A DNA stretch of 64,000 bases from NCBI GenBank assembly GCA_963696505.1, contig CAVOKN010000019.1:1-64000 (forward strand), written 5' to 3'. A program made the translations under genes and the position numbers. This document shows positions 1 through 10,435 of this stretch, in pieces (the first letter of the stretch is position 1; each line of letters opens with the position of its first letter). This DNA is from CAVOKN01 sp963696505. Its GTDB lineage: Bacteria > Pseudomonadota > Gammaproteobacteria > Burkholderiales > Rhodocyclaceae. The notes below the pieces were generated by a model. That model was given only the letters and a program-made list of their open reading frames with translations, searched no databases and had not been told where the DNA came from.

Positions 1-3000
1 TCCACGTCGCCAGCAGTTTCGACCTTTTGAATTGACCAACCGAGTCTTGCTTGCTGTTCTTTCTCCTGGTCCAGGAGTCCATTGTCAATTTGGTTCTGAT
101 AATGCGTTTTTCTGGCCGTTACAGTCGCGATCGTCAAACTGGAAGAGCTCAGCTGATTCTGGGCCTCCGATTGCTGGTGAAGCTTGACGTTTCGAACGAG
201 ACGCAGCATTGCCAACTCATGGCCGGCGCGCAATTGTGCGAGCGCTTCGCCGTCCTTCTTTTCCAAAGTAGCAAGCAACGCTGAGCCAAAGCCCTTCACC
301 TCATTGCACATCTCCAACGCCCGCTGCAGCATGTAGCTGAACCTATAGGCCGGCATCGGCGTGCTGAGGTCGTTGATGACGCTGTTGATGTCCACCCCGC
401 GCGCAGCGGCTTGAACCAGCAGCATGGGGTCGATGGGCGGCTCGAACAGCGGCAACTGCCGGGTGATGCCGTCGATGTTCATGCTGTGGCGGATCTTGAA
501 CAGCCGGTCTTCCACCAGATCCCATTGCGCCAGCAGCGTCTCGTCTTGGGGAATGCCGAAATAGCCGCTGCGGCTCATGCCCAGCACGGTGCTGCCTTCT
601 TCAATGGCAGTGGTCGAGGCGCTGTTGTAGAACGGCAGTTCGTTCTCCAGCGCCACCAGGGCATTGCCGAACTCGTCTAACCCCGCTTGCCGCAATTCGG
701 CGAAGGACTTGGTGACGCTCTGGCCAGGGGCCGGCACTTTGAGCGGGCGCGGCCCCTGTGCATCAGCGACCATCACATAACAGAGCCGGGCAATCTCAAT
801 GCTTTCGATAGTGTCCTGACGCAAGTAGTAGTCACCGGCCTTCAGGCAGATGTCGTTCATCTTCAGCACCACGAACTTCATGTATTCGCCGATGCGGTGT
901 CGCGCCAGCAGGTGGGGCTGGAAGGGGTGGTCGCGCCACTCGGCGAGCTGCTTCAAACCGTCCGATGTGGCATTCTGAATGGAAGCGAGAAGGGACTTCA
1001 CGTTTTCCACGCGAGCCGAGGAACCAACTGAAGCGAATGGTTTGAACTTCCAATAGCCACCTTTGCCATCCGTAGGGTCGAAAACATAACGCAACATGCG
1101 CAGCGCTTCTTCAAAGTGATTGCTTTGAAGCAAGCGGTCGGCCAGCAGCGTGGGAATATGGAAGAAGAGTTCCCAGTTGTAGGCCGAGAAGGCCGTGCTG
1201 CGAATCGCCTGTGACAATTTGCCTTCACCAAAGTCCACTCGGTCTTCGGGGTACGGCTCGCGTACGACCTTGGCGTTAAAGGGCAGGACGGCGAAATTCA
1301 AGAGCGGCTTCAGGTCTTGAGTTGAGGGGCGCAGCAAGCCGGGCACTCCGTATCGGGCAAGCGCCTCGCTGAAATGACAAACGAACGGATGCGCAAGCGT
1401 TTCGAACTCGATCTTCGGACTGTCGTCGAGCGTAGAGGCAGTGTTCAGTGAAGCGGTCTTGAGGATGCTGGTTTTGGTGGGCGCTGGCTCTTTGATCCCC
1501 ACCGGCACGATGGCCGCGGCACTCAGCCAGGAATTCGCCGAGGAATGCGTGTCGGCTCGGAACGAATCTATCGCCAGACTGGAATTCGGGGTCGCCTCGC
1601 TGGTGGCCGGGTCGACAGGGACGGTCTTCGCACTCGGCGCAGTGAGCGCTTTGAGTTCCGTAGGATTGCTCAACGAGCGCAGGAGCGAGCCAGCCCCTTG
1701 ATTCATGCTTCCAAAGAGGGATCGCGCACCACCTTGGGCACAAAAGTAGCTGTGTGCTCCGTGCACATAGAATGGCTCTGTAAGGCGGCCAACGCCGCCG
1801 GACAGGATCTGAACCGGTTGCGTTTGCCGCTCAGACAACGGTTGAACCGACAGCCCGTTCTTCACGGAGTGCAGTGCATAGCCGGAGACAAAACGACGGT
1901 TGCCAATCGAGGACAGCTCGACAGCGGCATGACAATTGCGCAATGCAAAGTCAGCGTCGTGGGTGAAGGCGTGGCCTTCGAAGCGGCCCGAGAAGTGGGG
2001 GCTTGAATCCCCCGCGAAGGAGTACCCGTAAGCGCCCCTCAGCGGTGGCAAGGTTCCTGGCAGGCTGCTGCTGATCGATGGCAATTCATCGGGGAAGTAC
2101 GTGGACGGTTGCGGCGTTGGGGTAACCTCGGGCGCGACTCGGGGCCCTCCCTCGTCGCCAATCGCCGGAGTTGCTGCTATGACCCCACCACCAAGCCGCT
2201 CTTGTGCCGAATTCGCCAGTTTTTTGCCGAACTCGAGGGACTGTTCTTGCCGCCATGCTACGTCGCCAACATAGAGCTGACGTGGTATGTGCAAGCCACG
2301 ATCGATGGCAATGGGCTTTTCGTGCGGACTGACCTTTTTCGCGGTCCATTTGCCGTCTAGGCACTCACTCCATGCCAGCTGAAACTCGTCATAGGGGCTT
2401 CCATCGGCATTTCCCTTGCGCGTAACCATCGGCCAGAACAAGTACAGCCGTCGGTTCCAAACCGCAGGCGCCACCCGATCACCCTGAATATCCAGCGCCA
2501 CTTCTTCCCAAGGAGTCCAGGTGCTCACATCGTTGCGGCTGACTTCATAGCGCCGGTAGAACCATTTGTTGGGCACATTGGCCGTGCGGCCAAACAGGTG
2601 CACGACCTCCTTGTTCAGCTCATCGGGCTGGAAGTCGTTCTGGATGCACATGCCGCCGATCTCCAGTTTGGCGACGGTGTGCAGCTTCTCCAGGTAGTGG
2701 CTCAAGGCCCGTTCGCAAGCATCTTTGGTGAGCTCGCCTTGTAGCAGTTCGGACTCCAGCTCCTTGAAGAAGGGCGTCTTGTCGTCACGCAGTTCGGGGC
2801 GGATATAGGCGTGGGGATAGAGGAATACTTTGCGGTTGGCCTCCCACACGCGGTAGCGCTGCATCCATTCCCATTGGGTGCGGTCAATGAGCGAAGGCGG
2901 GACTTCGGGCTCAAGGTTCAGCAGGCAGCGCTGAATGAATAACTGCACCGACGAGATGGCCTGCTTGACGCGCGAGGTCAGAGCGCCTGGCGCGGTTTCC

Positions 3001-6000
3001 ACATCGATCAGCAGGGTCTGGTAGAGCTGGTTGCTGTTCTGCAGGTGCAGCCTTGGCAACAGATAGGCCACGAGCGCTGCACGGCTGCTTTCGCGGATGG
3101 CATCAGCCAAAGGTGGGGAGATGGTGAGCCAAGCCTCGTCGCTGTACTTGGCTTTGGTGGCGCTTTTGATCTGATCCGCCAGGTCCGGCGTGATCGGCCC
3201 CTGGGCCCAGGCGATGGCGGTTTCGGCCGAGACTCCGAGGCGCTTCACCATCTCCAGCACCCGCGTCAGCCGAAACAGGTTGTGGGGGTCCTGGAGGTCG
3301 GCCAACGACCAACCCAGTGCGCCAACCACCGCCAAGATGTCTGCCGCAGGTCTGTCCGCGCCGAGCGCCAGTCCGTCGGCGGCGCTGGCCAGTTCGCTGA
3401 CCGCCAGCAGGGCCGTCGGCGCCAGCTTGCTGCTGCGCCAGCTCGTCTTGAGCTTGATGAATGCGGCAAGGCGCAACACGTCGCCAAAGGGTGTCGTGTC
3501 GGTGGTGGCAGCGACCGGCAGGGTATTGAAGTCGACCCAGCGGCCATGCATGTCCGCGAGTTCGTCTTTGCTGAGGCCGGTCGCGTTGATCAAGACACTG
3601 GCCTTGGACAGGCGCGTGAAGGCGGCAACAGCGTCGGGCAGGTCAGCGGGCTTCAGTGGGGCCGTGGCGGCGGCTGCGGCTGTGGCGACTGCAGTGAAGT
3701 CGTCGATCATCGGCGCAAGACGGTCACGCACCGAGCGAAGCAAGGCGGGTGCGCTGCCTTGTGCGGGTTCAAGCAGCAGAGCCGTGACATCCGGCGGGAG
3801 CTTCAGCGCTGTGCTGAGCACGCTTTTCACCACGGCGCGTTGGCGCGCCAGCGTTACGAGGGGGTCGAGCAGCGTGGCAAGAAAGGCGCGCTTGTTCTTT
3901 GCGGCAATCGGGTCGGCTTTCCCTTCGCTGTCGAGCGACGGCGTTGCCAAGAGCTTGCCAATCGCATCGGCCTCTGCCGTGGCAGACAGTTGGCCCAGCG
4001 TCTTGAATCGGCCCAGCAGGGTGCGGATCGGCGCGTCGGCGGCACGGGCGAGTTCATCAACGGCTTCGTGGAAGCCTGCCAACGTGGGCAAAGCCTTCAG
4101 CGTGGCGACCTCCGTTTTTGTCAACCGCCCACGCAGGTTCAGGGTCGCCTCCGCGATGCCGCGCGTGTCGTCCTTAGGCTGGAAGGTGAGCCGCTTGTCG
4201 ATCGGCGCGGGGATGATTGGCGCGCCGGGCAACGGGACGGATTGGCGCGCGGTGCCGTCCAACGCGGCAAGTACGGCTTGCGCTGTGGTGCTGTCATCGA
4301 CCACAAAACCCAGCTGCGCGAGCAGTGGATCGATGGTGGGCGCGGAACCGACAGCAGTCTCAGGTACTTCTTTTGCAGAATCCGCGGCGATTTGGGCGAA
4401 GCCTTCTTCGAGCTGGGGCAGCGCCGTGGCGAACAGTTCGGCCGCCGCACTGGCGGATGGGCCACGTTCGAGGTAGATGCCACCCAAGTCGGGCACGCTC
4501 AGGTTGACGCCACTCAGCAGATCGACGGCTTCGACGAACTGCAGCAAGGTCCAGGTTCGGGCCGGGGGCTGGAACAGATCCGGCCCCGGACCGCCTTGCC
4601 GTATCAAGGCCGTCAAAGTGTTCAGCTCAGTGGCTTTCAGGCCCATAGCCCGCGCCAGCGTTGCCCGCCGGGTGATCTGGCCGAGCACGGTAAGGGTGAT
4701 GCGCGTATCGGGGTTCAAGCCTGCATCGGTCAGGATGTCGGCCAGTTCACTGGCAGCCAGTCTGAACCCGGCCAGTAGCGCGGGCGTGTGGGCGGCAATG
4801 GTCACCCGATCGGTGTCGGGGCGATCTGCTTCGGCCAGCACCTGGCCCTTCCAGTCGGGTGCGAAGGCGGGGTCGTTGCGCAGCGCGGCGCGGCTGAGGA
4901 AGCGCTTGGCGTAGGGCGAGCCCGTCGTCACGACGTCGGGCCGCGCCCAAAGCTCAACCAACTCGGGCAGTGAAAGCTGCAGCCGTGCTTTCAGCTTGTT
5001 GATCTGAACGAGTTGTTCCAGGACCTCGACAGACAGCTCGATCGCGCCGAGCGAGCGTAGCACGGTGTCGAGCTCTGCAAACGTCCAGCCGAGCCGGCGC
5101 GACAGGCGCACGAAGCCAGCCAGGCGCAGCCAGAAGCTGTCATCGAGATCGGGTTTGGATTCTTCCCATCGACGCTGGCGAACGAGGTCGAGGTTGCAGG
5201 GGTCGGTCTCAGTGACATCGAGCAATGCGGTTGACTGGAAGGCGTCCCACTCAGCACCAGCCAGGTGTTCACGTGCCCATGTGGTGAAATTGGGTTCAGT
5301 CGCGCCGCCTTCGGCAAGTGCCTTGAGCAGGGCATCGCTGGGCGCTGTGAAGCCTGCGGCGATGAAACTCAGCAGGTCGGCCTGCGGCAGTGCCAGCGCC
5401 TTGGTCACAGCCCTGAACACGGGTATCGCCGGGTTGATGCTGGGCAGTTGCAGCAGAGAGGCCAGCTCTTCGTAGTCGATGCCCAGCCGGTGGATCAGTT
5501 CCCGTGCCGATGGCAGCACGAGGCTGCGCAACGGGGGCGTCAGAGTGAGCAGGGTTTCCCACGCCAGGTGCTTCACCTCACCGGTGACCAGCATGCCGTG
5601 CGCCGTTTGGTAGGCCCTCACTGCCGTCTGGCAACGGTCGTCGAACTCCTCGTCCACGGCTTGCGCCGCCAAGGGCAAGCCGGCGCCTTCGATGTTCATC
5701 AGGCGCTTCAGGGTGGCGACCCATAGGCCGCGGTCACCCGGTCTGAGCACAGGCAACAGCTCGGGGGATAGACCGTAGAGCTCATCGACGGTCCTTGCAC
5801 CTGTCAGCACGTCGACCTCGATCGGCGCAAGTTGCAGGGCTTCGGGCAGCCAATGCGGGTTCGCACTGGCGGCGGGCATGGGGCTCAGCAATTCGCGAAG
5901 GTCGGCCAGTTGCACGCCCAAGTGATTGAGGTAGGTGCGGGCGGTGGTCAGGGGCTGGTCGTAGGGCAGGCTGGGCGGGAACACGGCCCCGTCGATCGCC

Positions 6001-8426
6001 TTGCGCACCGTGGGCGTGGCGGGCGCGTAGGCGCCGGCGATCGAATACTGCGGGTTGGCTTGCAGTTCGGCCGTGGTGGCATCACCCGTGTCGCGCGCTG
6101 GCACGCTCTGGTTGTCGAGGACCGGAACTTCGACCGTGAGGGGTGCGTTGGCGTAGGCCAGCGCCAGGCTTTCCAGCACTTCGTTGACCAGGTCCACATA
6201 GGGCAGGCTGGTGTTGGTGTTCTCGCAGCTCAGCTTGAGCTGGGCGATGTCGGGCCGGCGGCCGAGCCTTTGCGCCTGGGTGGCGGTCTTCTCACGGCCG
6301 ATCAGGACGTCCAGTGCGGTGAATCCGTCCTTGTTGGGCGGGCCATCGAGGAAGTGCAACAGGTCGACCAGATAGGCCGCTGGGCTGAGCACCGAGCGGC
6401 AGTGTTTGCACTCACAGACTTCCAGCGGGCCGAACAGTGATTGCCAGTTCGGAATGACCTTGAGCAGGGGCTCAGCGGCCTTGCGCAGCTCCGCATTGAT
6501 GACTTGGGGTGTGAGCGTAGGCGCGTCAGAACTCCGCATCTCCATGGCCCGGGGCTGGACGCCCGAGATGACATCGCGCAGGGTCACAAACACCTGCAAG
6601 GCGGAAGCGCTGGCGGTTTGCGCGCGCGTATGGATCATCATGGCGTCCAACTTGCCGATCTTCTCGCCCCACTGCGCCAGAAAGGCTTGCCGGGAGACCT
6701 GCGCAATGGCGTGCGCGGAACCCAGACCGCTGGCATACAGGGCCTTGAACGATTCGGGCCCCGTGCTGAGCTTGAACAGCCGCTGAGCACGCTGCAGCTG
6801 GGGAATGGCTTTCGCCTGGGTGGCTGCGTCGACCCCGGCGAAGGCGGCGGCCCCGTGACGTTCCAGGTACTCGCTCAGGCGAGTGGTGCGAATGTCGTAT
6901 GCGGTGTCCGTGCTGCGCCTTTCGTCGCTGGTTGAGAGCGACAGGAACTGGCGTATGGCGCCGCTGACCTTTTCATCCGCGTCGATTAGTTGGGGTGCGT
7001 CGCGCAGGATTTTGGCAACGCTTTCCGTCGGTAGGGCGAGGTGCAGTGCGCCAAGGATGCCGGCGGCGTGGTTCCGGCGCTGTTCCTGCGGGGTTGTACC
7101 AGCCGTGCCTTCAGGCGCAGCAATGTTCTGCTGGGTCATCAAGTCCACCAGGCCTTGCTCGCCAAGCTCCAGCAGCTGGCGGGTGGATGCGATGCCGCGA
7201 CCATCCCGCTGGAGGGCGGCAATCAGGGGCGCGTTCGATCCCGTGAGCCGATCGAGTTGGAGCGCGAACTGAATTGCCTGGACCTTGCCCGCAGCCGCGA
7301 ACGCCGGCACCTGGGAAAGTGACGTCCAGAAGGCGACCGTGTCGCCACCACTTTGGCCAAAGCGGCGGATGAGGTCCGTTTGCTCTTCCGGGTCGGGCAG
7401 CACATGCTGCAGCACCTGCTGCAATCTCGCGGCTCCCCCTTCAGCGCCATCGGCATCCAGCGCCTTGCCCGGTGCCAGTTGCAGGATCAACTCGACCAAT
7501 TTGCGGATACGCTCGTCGTCGATCAGGCCGATGATGAGTTCGTCGACGGCTTGCTTCAGCGCGGCGACCAGGTCCTCTTTCGTGGACGTGGCCAGCCCGT
7601 AGACCGTGGTGATGCCACGGGTGCGGGTGATGGCGTAGACGATCTCGGGCCCGACATCGAAGGCGAACACCGTGCGGCTGATCTTGAACGCCATTCGCAG
7701 CGCATCGACGCGGTCGAACGGCAGGGCGAGTTCCCGAGCTACGAAGCTGACCTCTTGCTGGGCTTCGTCCAGGGAGTCCGGCGCTCTCTGGCCAAACGTG
7801 TTTGTGAAATCGGCCAGGAGTTGTTCGAACTCCGAGTCACCCGCCTGGCGGCGCCGGCTGGCGGTGTTCAGTACCAGCCGCACCTCTTCCAACCGTCGCG
7901 CCTGGATGCCCAGGCGTTGCTCGTCTTTGCTGACCGGCTCGGTCGCGGGCAGCCGGATGATGTCGAACCCTTCATGCGCCACCGGCTGCTGCGACAGCTC
8001 GAACACCAGGTCGGGTACATAGGCCTTGTCGCGGCCTGGCCAATCGCCGGGCGCAACCTGGTCCAGCGAATAGCGAACCCGGAATCGTCCGTTCTCGTCG
8101 GTGCTGAATGCGACGCCGGGCACCAGGATCGGCCAGGTGTCGGGCGGGCCGAGGTCTCTGTCACGGACGCCGATCGAGACGCCAGCTACTGGACCGGCGC
8201 TGTCGACCACCTCGCCCAGGAGAAGGCACTCGCCAGCGGCATCCGATGCTTCAAGCGCAGCCAGCGTGGGATAGTCGGGTTCCGAGGTGAGCGCGAGATC
8301 GTGGAACTTCTGGAACCGGTACAGGGCCGACCGGGTCGCTTCGTCCAGTTCGCCGGGCTTGTAGTCCGCGGCGAGGTAGCCCAAACGGGTAAGGAACCGC
8401 TGTCCACGTAGTGACTTGTCGTCCAT
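1..8426 (-). CDS. TcA-like subunit of an ABC toxin complex (3' end beyond left edge)
   Basis: An open reading frame of about 2,808 codons runs from an ATG at 8426 (GGGGGA about six bases upstream) to the window edge with no stop seen. The N-terminus resembles a peptidoglycan-binding (PG_binding_1) fold, and a second such segment lies at about 5590-5750. Around residues 671-690 is CECKHCRSVLSPAAYLVDLL, the Cys-rich and SPAAYL-DLL signature of SpvA/TcA proteins. Further on come the ABC-toxin N region (YRVWEANRKVFLYP, PELRDDK, about 2750-2890), the neuraminidase-like region (VAPAVWNRRLYLFWP, about 2430-2480) and the TcB-binding region (YNWELFFHIP, about 1165-1195; DTIESIEIARLCY, about 790-830). 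Known TcA proteins form pentameric pores that translocate a TcB-TcC cocoon. No TcB or TcC is visible; they could lie to the left. The gene sits in a tRNA-bounded island. Family assignment is firm; the role as an active toxin is inferred. Confidence 0.87.
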   Translation of the reverse strand, partial: MDDKSLRGQRFLTRLGYLAADYKPGELDEATRSALYRFQKFHDLALTSEPDYPTLAALEASDAAGECLLLGEVVDSAGPVAGVSIGVRDRDLGPPDTWPILVPGVAFSTDENGRFRVRYSLDQVAPGDWPGRDKAYVPDLVFELSQQPVAHEGFDIIRLPATEPVSKDEQRLGIQARRLEEVRLVLNTASRRRQAGDSEFEQLLADFTNTFGQRAPDSLDEAQQEVSFVARELALPFDRVDALRMAFKISRTVFAFDVGPEIVYAITRTRGITTVYGLATSTKEDLVAALKQAVDELIIGLIDDERIRKLVELILQLAPGKALDADGAEGGAARLQQVLQHVLPDPEEQTDLIRRFGQSGGDTVAFWTSLSQVPAFAAAGKVQAIQFALQLDRLTGSNAPLIAALQRDGRGIASTRQLLELGEQGLVDLMTQQNIAAPEGTAGTTPQEQRRNHAAGILGALHLALPTESVAKILRDAPQLIDADEKVSGAIRQFLSLSTSDERRSTDTAYDIRTTRLSEYLERHGAAAFAGVDAATQAKAIPQLQRAQRLFKLSTGPESFKALYASGLGSAHAIAQVSRQAFLAQWGEKIGKLDAMMIHTRAQTASASALQVFVTLRDVISGVQPRAMEMRSSDAPTLTPQVINAELRKAAEPLLKVIPNWQSLFGPLEVCECKHCRSVLSPAAYLVDLLHFLDGPPNKDGFTALDVLIGREKTATQAQRLGRRPDIAQLKLSCENTNTSLPYVDLVNEVLESLALAYANAPLTVEVPVLDNQSVPARDTGDATTAELQANPQYSIAGAYAPATPTVRKAIDGAVFPPSLPYDQPLTTARTYLNHLGVQLADLRELLSPMPAASANPHWLPEALQLAPIEVDVLTGARTVDELYGLSPELLPVLRPGDRGLWVATLKRLMNIEGAGLPLAAQAVDEEFDDRCQTAVRAYQTAHGMLVTGEVKHLAWETLLTLTPPLRSLVLPSARELIHRLGIDYEELASLLQLPSINPAIPVFRAVTKALALPQADLLSFIAAGFTAPSDALLKALAEGGATEPNFTTWAREHLAGAEWDAFQSTALLDVTETDPCNLDLVRQRRWEESKPDLDDSFWLRLAGFVRLSRRLGWTFAELDTVLRSLGAIELSVEVLEQLVQINKLKARLQLSLPELVELWARPDVVTTGSPYAKRFLSRAALRNDPAFAPDWKGQVLAEADRPDTDRVTIAAHTPALLAGFRLAASELADILTDAGLNPDTRITLTVLGQITRRATLARAMGLKATELNTLTALIRQGGPGPDLFQPPARTWTLLQFVEAVDLLSGVNLSVPDLGGIYLERGPSASAAAELFATALPQLEEGFAQIAADSAKEVPETAVGSAPTIDPLLAQLGFVVDDSTTAQAVLAALDGTARQSVPLPGAPIIPAPIDKRLTFQPKDDTRGIAEATLNLRGRLTKTEVATLKALPTLAGFHEAVDELARAADAPIRTLLGRFKTLGQLSATAEADAIGKLLATPSLDSEGKADPIAAKNKRAFLATLLDPLVTLARQRAVVKSVLSTALKLPPDVTALLLEPAQGSAPALLRSVRDRLAPMIDDFTAVATAAAAATAPLKPADLPDAVAAFTRLSKASVLINATGLSKDELADMHGRWVDFNTLPVAATTDTTPFGDVLRLAAFIKLKTSWRSSKLAPTALLAVSELASAADGLALGADRPAADILAVVGALGWSLADLQDPHNLFRLTRVLEMVKRLGVSAETAIAWAQGPITPDLADQIKSATKAKYSDEAWLTISPPLADAIRESSRAALVAYLLPRLHLQNSNQLYQTLLIDVETAPGALTSRVKQAISSVQLFIQRCLLNLEPEVPPSLIDRTQWEWMQRYRVWEANRKVFLYPHAYIRPELRDDKTPFFKELESELLQGELTKDACERALSHYLEKLHTVAKLEIGGMCIQNDFQPDELNKEVVHLFGRTANVPNKWFYRRYEVSRNDVSTWTPWEEVALDIQGDRVAPAVWNRRLYLFWPMVTRKGNADGSPYDEFQLAWSECLDGKWTAKKVSPHEKPIAIDRGLHIPRQLYVGDVAWRQEQSLEFGKKLANSAQERLGGGVIAATPAIGDEGGPRVAPEVTPTPQPSTYFPDELPSISSSLPGTLPPLRGAYGYSFAGDSSPHFSGRFEGHAFTHDADFALRNCHAAVELSSIGNRRFVSGYALHSVKNGLSVQPLSERQTQPVQILSGGVGRLTEPFYVHGAHSYFCAQGGARSLFGSMNQGAGSLLRSLSNPTELKALTAPSAKTVPVDPATSEATPNSSLAIDSFRADTHSSANSWLSAAAIVPVGIKEPAPTKTSILKTASLNTASTLDDSPKIEFETLAHPFVCHFSEALARYGVPGLLRPSTQDLKPLLNFAVLPFNAKVVREPYPEDRVDFGEGKLSQAIRSTAFSAYNWELFFHIPTLLADRLLQSNHFEEALRMLRYVFDPTDGKGGYWKFKPFASVGSSARVENVKSLLASIQNATSDGLKQLAEWRDHPFQPHLLARHRIGEYMKFVVLKMNDICLKAGDYYLRQDTIESIEIARLCYVMVADAQGPRPLKVPAPGQSVTKSFAELRQAGLDEFGNALVALENELPFYNSASTTAIEEGSTVLGMSRSGYFGIPQDETLLAQWDLVEDRLFKIRHSMNIDGITRQLPLFEPPIDPMLLVQAAARGVDINSVINDLSTPMPAYRFSYMLQRALEMCNEVKGFGSALLATLEKKDGEALAQLRAGHELAMLRLVRNVKLHQQSEAQNQLSSSSLTIATVTARKTHYQNQIDNGLLDQEKEQQARLGWSIQKVETAGDV

Positions 8427-9186
8427 GGGAATCCCCCGCTGAGAATAGATGCCTGGAATACGCAAACAATCGGCTGAACCCGCCGTGGGGTCTTCACCCT
8501 GCAGCCTTGCATGGTCGCATGGTGACAGCACCTGCGTTTCTTGAGAACTCAGAAGTTTGTTGCAACTGCCGGAGGAAGCGCAGCCTCTGGGGCGACAAAC
8601 AAGTCAGCCAGGAGAGCAGACCGACCGTCAAGCGGGCTTGTGGTCCGCAGAGCTACGTCCGCTTTGTGGCGCTAAGATTCGGCCGCCCTACGTCCGGTGT
8701 GGGTCGGCAGTTCGCGTTCGCGGGGTTGGGAGCTGACGTTCGATGCCACGTTGGCCCCAAGGTCGGTTGACTGCCGGATACCTGCCGCTCGCTCGACGCA
8801 GTCGTCTGACCGGAATGGCCGAATTGCCGCCCGAGAAGCGATTTTCTTGACTGCCTCCTCCACCACCGCAAGCGGACGATCGTCAGCTCCAAGCCCGACC
8901 ATCGCTTTTCGAGCCGCGGCCCGTTTCCGCGTGAAAGACCCGACGACCGGCTTTCGCTGGGTCTCCACCTCGTGACAGCCAGCCCCCGAGAGCGGCTCGC
9001 GAGAGCTTCGCCAACATCGCAAGCTGGGCACGCCGCAGGCGACGTTCCGCTGGGTTCAAGTCGTCACCGTGGAACGGCTCGGTCAACGGGTTCCATGGTG
9101 CTACGCGCAGCCGGGCGGGATGGGTCGAAGTCGGCCGCCGCCGACGGCCCCCGTGCCAAGCCGAAATTCGCAACGCCTTGCCGCAG
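8427..9186. other. Island spacer without a recognisable gene
   Basis: These 760 bases separate the toxin start from the DUF1173 stop. Short frames exist on both strands, for example 8672-9031 minus, but their translations are Arg/Ser-rich and match no family I recognise. The toxin promoter should lie in the left part. I could not define convincing -35 and -10 boxes. Confidence 0.4.
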
Positions 9187-10432
9187 TCAGCCGTTGGCGG
9201 TTGTCGGAATCCGCGACCGCGCGACGGGGGGCAACGCCGGCATCGGCTTATCCGTGTGCCACACCCACACGTCCGCCGGCAGGCCCGCCAGGACTTTCTG
9301 CTTCGCCGCCCTTTCCTTTTCCTCCATCCCCACAACGTGCAGCGCGGTGGGCTTGTCTCCGGTGTCGAGCAGCAGCGCGGTAGCGAGTCCGGCGCCGCTT
9401 TTCGCGTCGTAGCGCAGCGGCTTGTAAAAGGCCCGCGATTGCTCGGTCAGTGCGCGCACCAACTCCAGCTCGTGCAGCCCTTCCACCGGGATCCAATTGT
9501 CCGCGCTCACCAGCATGAACGCGACCGTGTCGATCTGGCAGACGTACTCGCGCTTCGCATAGACCAGCGCGCAGACGATGATGCGCGTGCGGGGCAGCGT
9601 CTCGATCGCCTGGGCCTGGAACATCGGCGCGTAGAGACGCTCGATGCGCGCCCAGAGCTTTTCTTCCACGAACAGGGGCCGCTCGGGCATGTGTTTGAGC
9701 CACACTTCGCGACCGTAGGGCTTTGCCTGCGAGACTTTGTACTCGCCCAGGACGATCATCATCTTGAACTGCGAGTCCTCATCCCTGCCGTGCAGGCACG
9801 AGAACGCCTGGCGGCGCCGCTCCACGATCTCGTCCTTCTTCTCGGGGTCGAAGGGTTCGGGAATGTAGAAACGATCGGCTAGCACCACCCCCTTGACCTT
9901 CACCCCTTCGAGCCCCTCGCGGGCGTACCGCCAGATCACGCCATAGGCGCGCTTGTTCTTCATCGCCGGGTAGTAGCGGTTGAACCGCGCCCGCTCCCAG
10001 ACGTAGTGCATCAGTCCCTGCATGCCCAGGCGCGGCTGCGGCGTCGAAACCTGCGTTGCGGGAAATCCCGGGCCTTGGGGTGCACCTGGCGGGCGCGGCT
10101 CGTCCCGGGTAGCGCACCATCGGGAACGACACCCGCAGGTCGATCTCCTCGGGAGAGCGCTCGATCGCCGCTTCGCGTAGGAACGCGCCGAGTCCGCTCA
10201 GTACGGGGTCCGGCTCGTAGGAGGGGCAGGATGGGTGATGCAGGTGCCCCTTGTCGGGCATGCGCTTGACGAGATACTCCCGGTGCTTGGCGACGTACAT
10301 CTCGACACCGCCGGGCACACACAGGCACCACGCTCGCTCCGGCGTCCCGTAGATCTGGGCGAGAGCCTCCTGCAGCCGCGCATCCTGCGCATCGAAGCGC
10401 ACACCCTTGACGAAGAATCGCTGGCCGTCCAT
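9187..10432 (-). pseudogene. DUF1173-family protein, interrupted by a frameshift
   Basis: Two minus-strand frames together give a DUF1173-like protein of about 415 residues. The N-terminal half starts at ATG 10432 and contains CLCVPGGVEMYVAK and YLVKRMPDKG..HHPSCPSYEP. The C-terminal half is read in another frame through LMHYVWERARFNR, WIPVEG and VWVWHTDKPMPALPP, which is the usual family ending. The shift falls at about 10075-10115, in a Pro/Gly-rich linker where the reading passes from PMVRYPGRA to PGAPQGPGFPATQV. DUF1173 proteins are of unknown function and are common on integrative elements. The start follows the stop of the recombinase-like gene by three bases, so the two are probably one transcription unit. 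One changed base would restore the gene, so a sequencing indel is as likely as real decay. Confidence 0.75.
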
Positions 10433-10435
10433 GGC

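Noticed and set aside
3045..4778. Long plus-strand open frame (577 codons) opposite the toxin gene
   Set aside because: It is codon-aligned antisense to the toxin frame, is Arg/Gln-rich and has no family motif. The minus strand carries the recognisable TcA signatures.
8672..9031. 119-codon minus-strand frame in the island spacer
   Set aside because: No ribosome-binding site, no recognised motif, and competing frames of similar length on the other strand.
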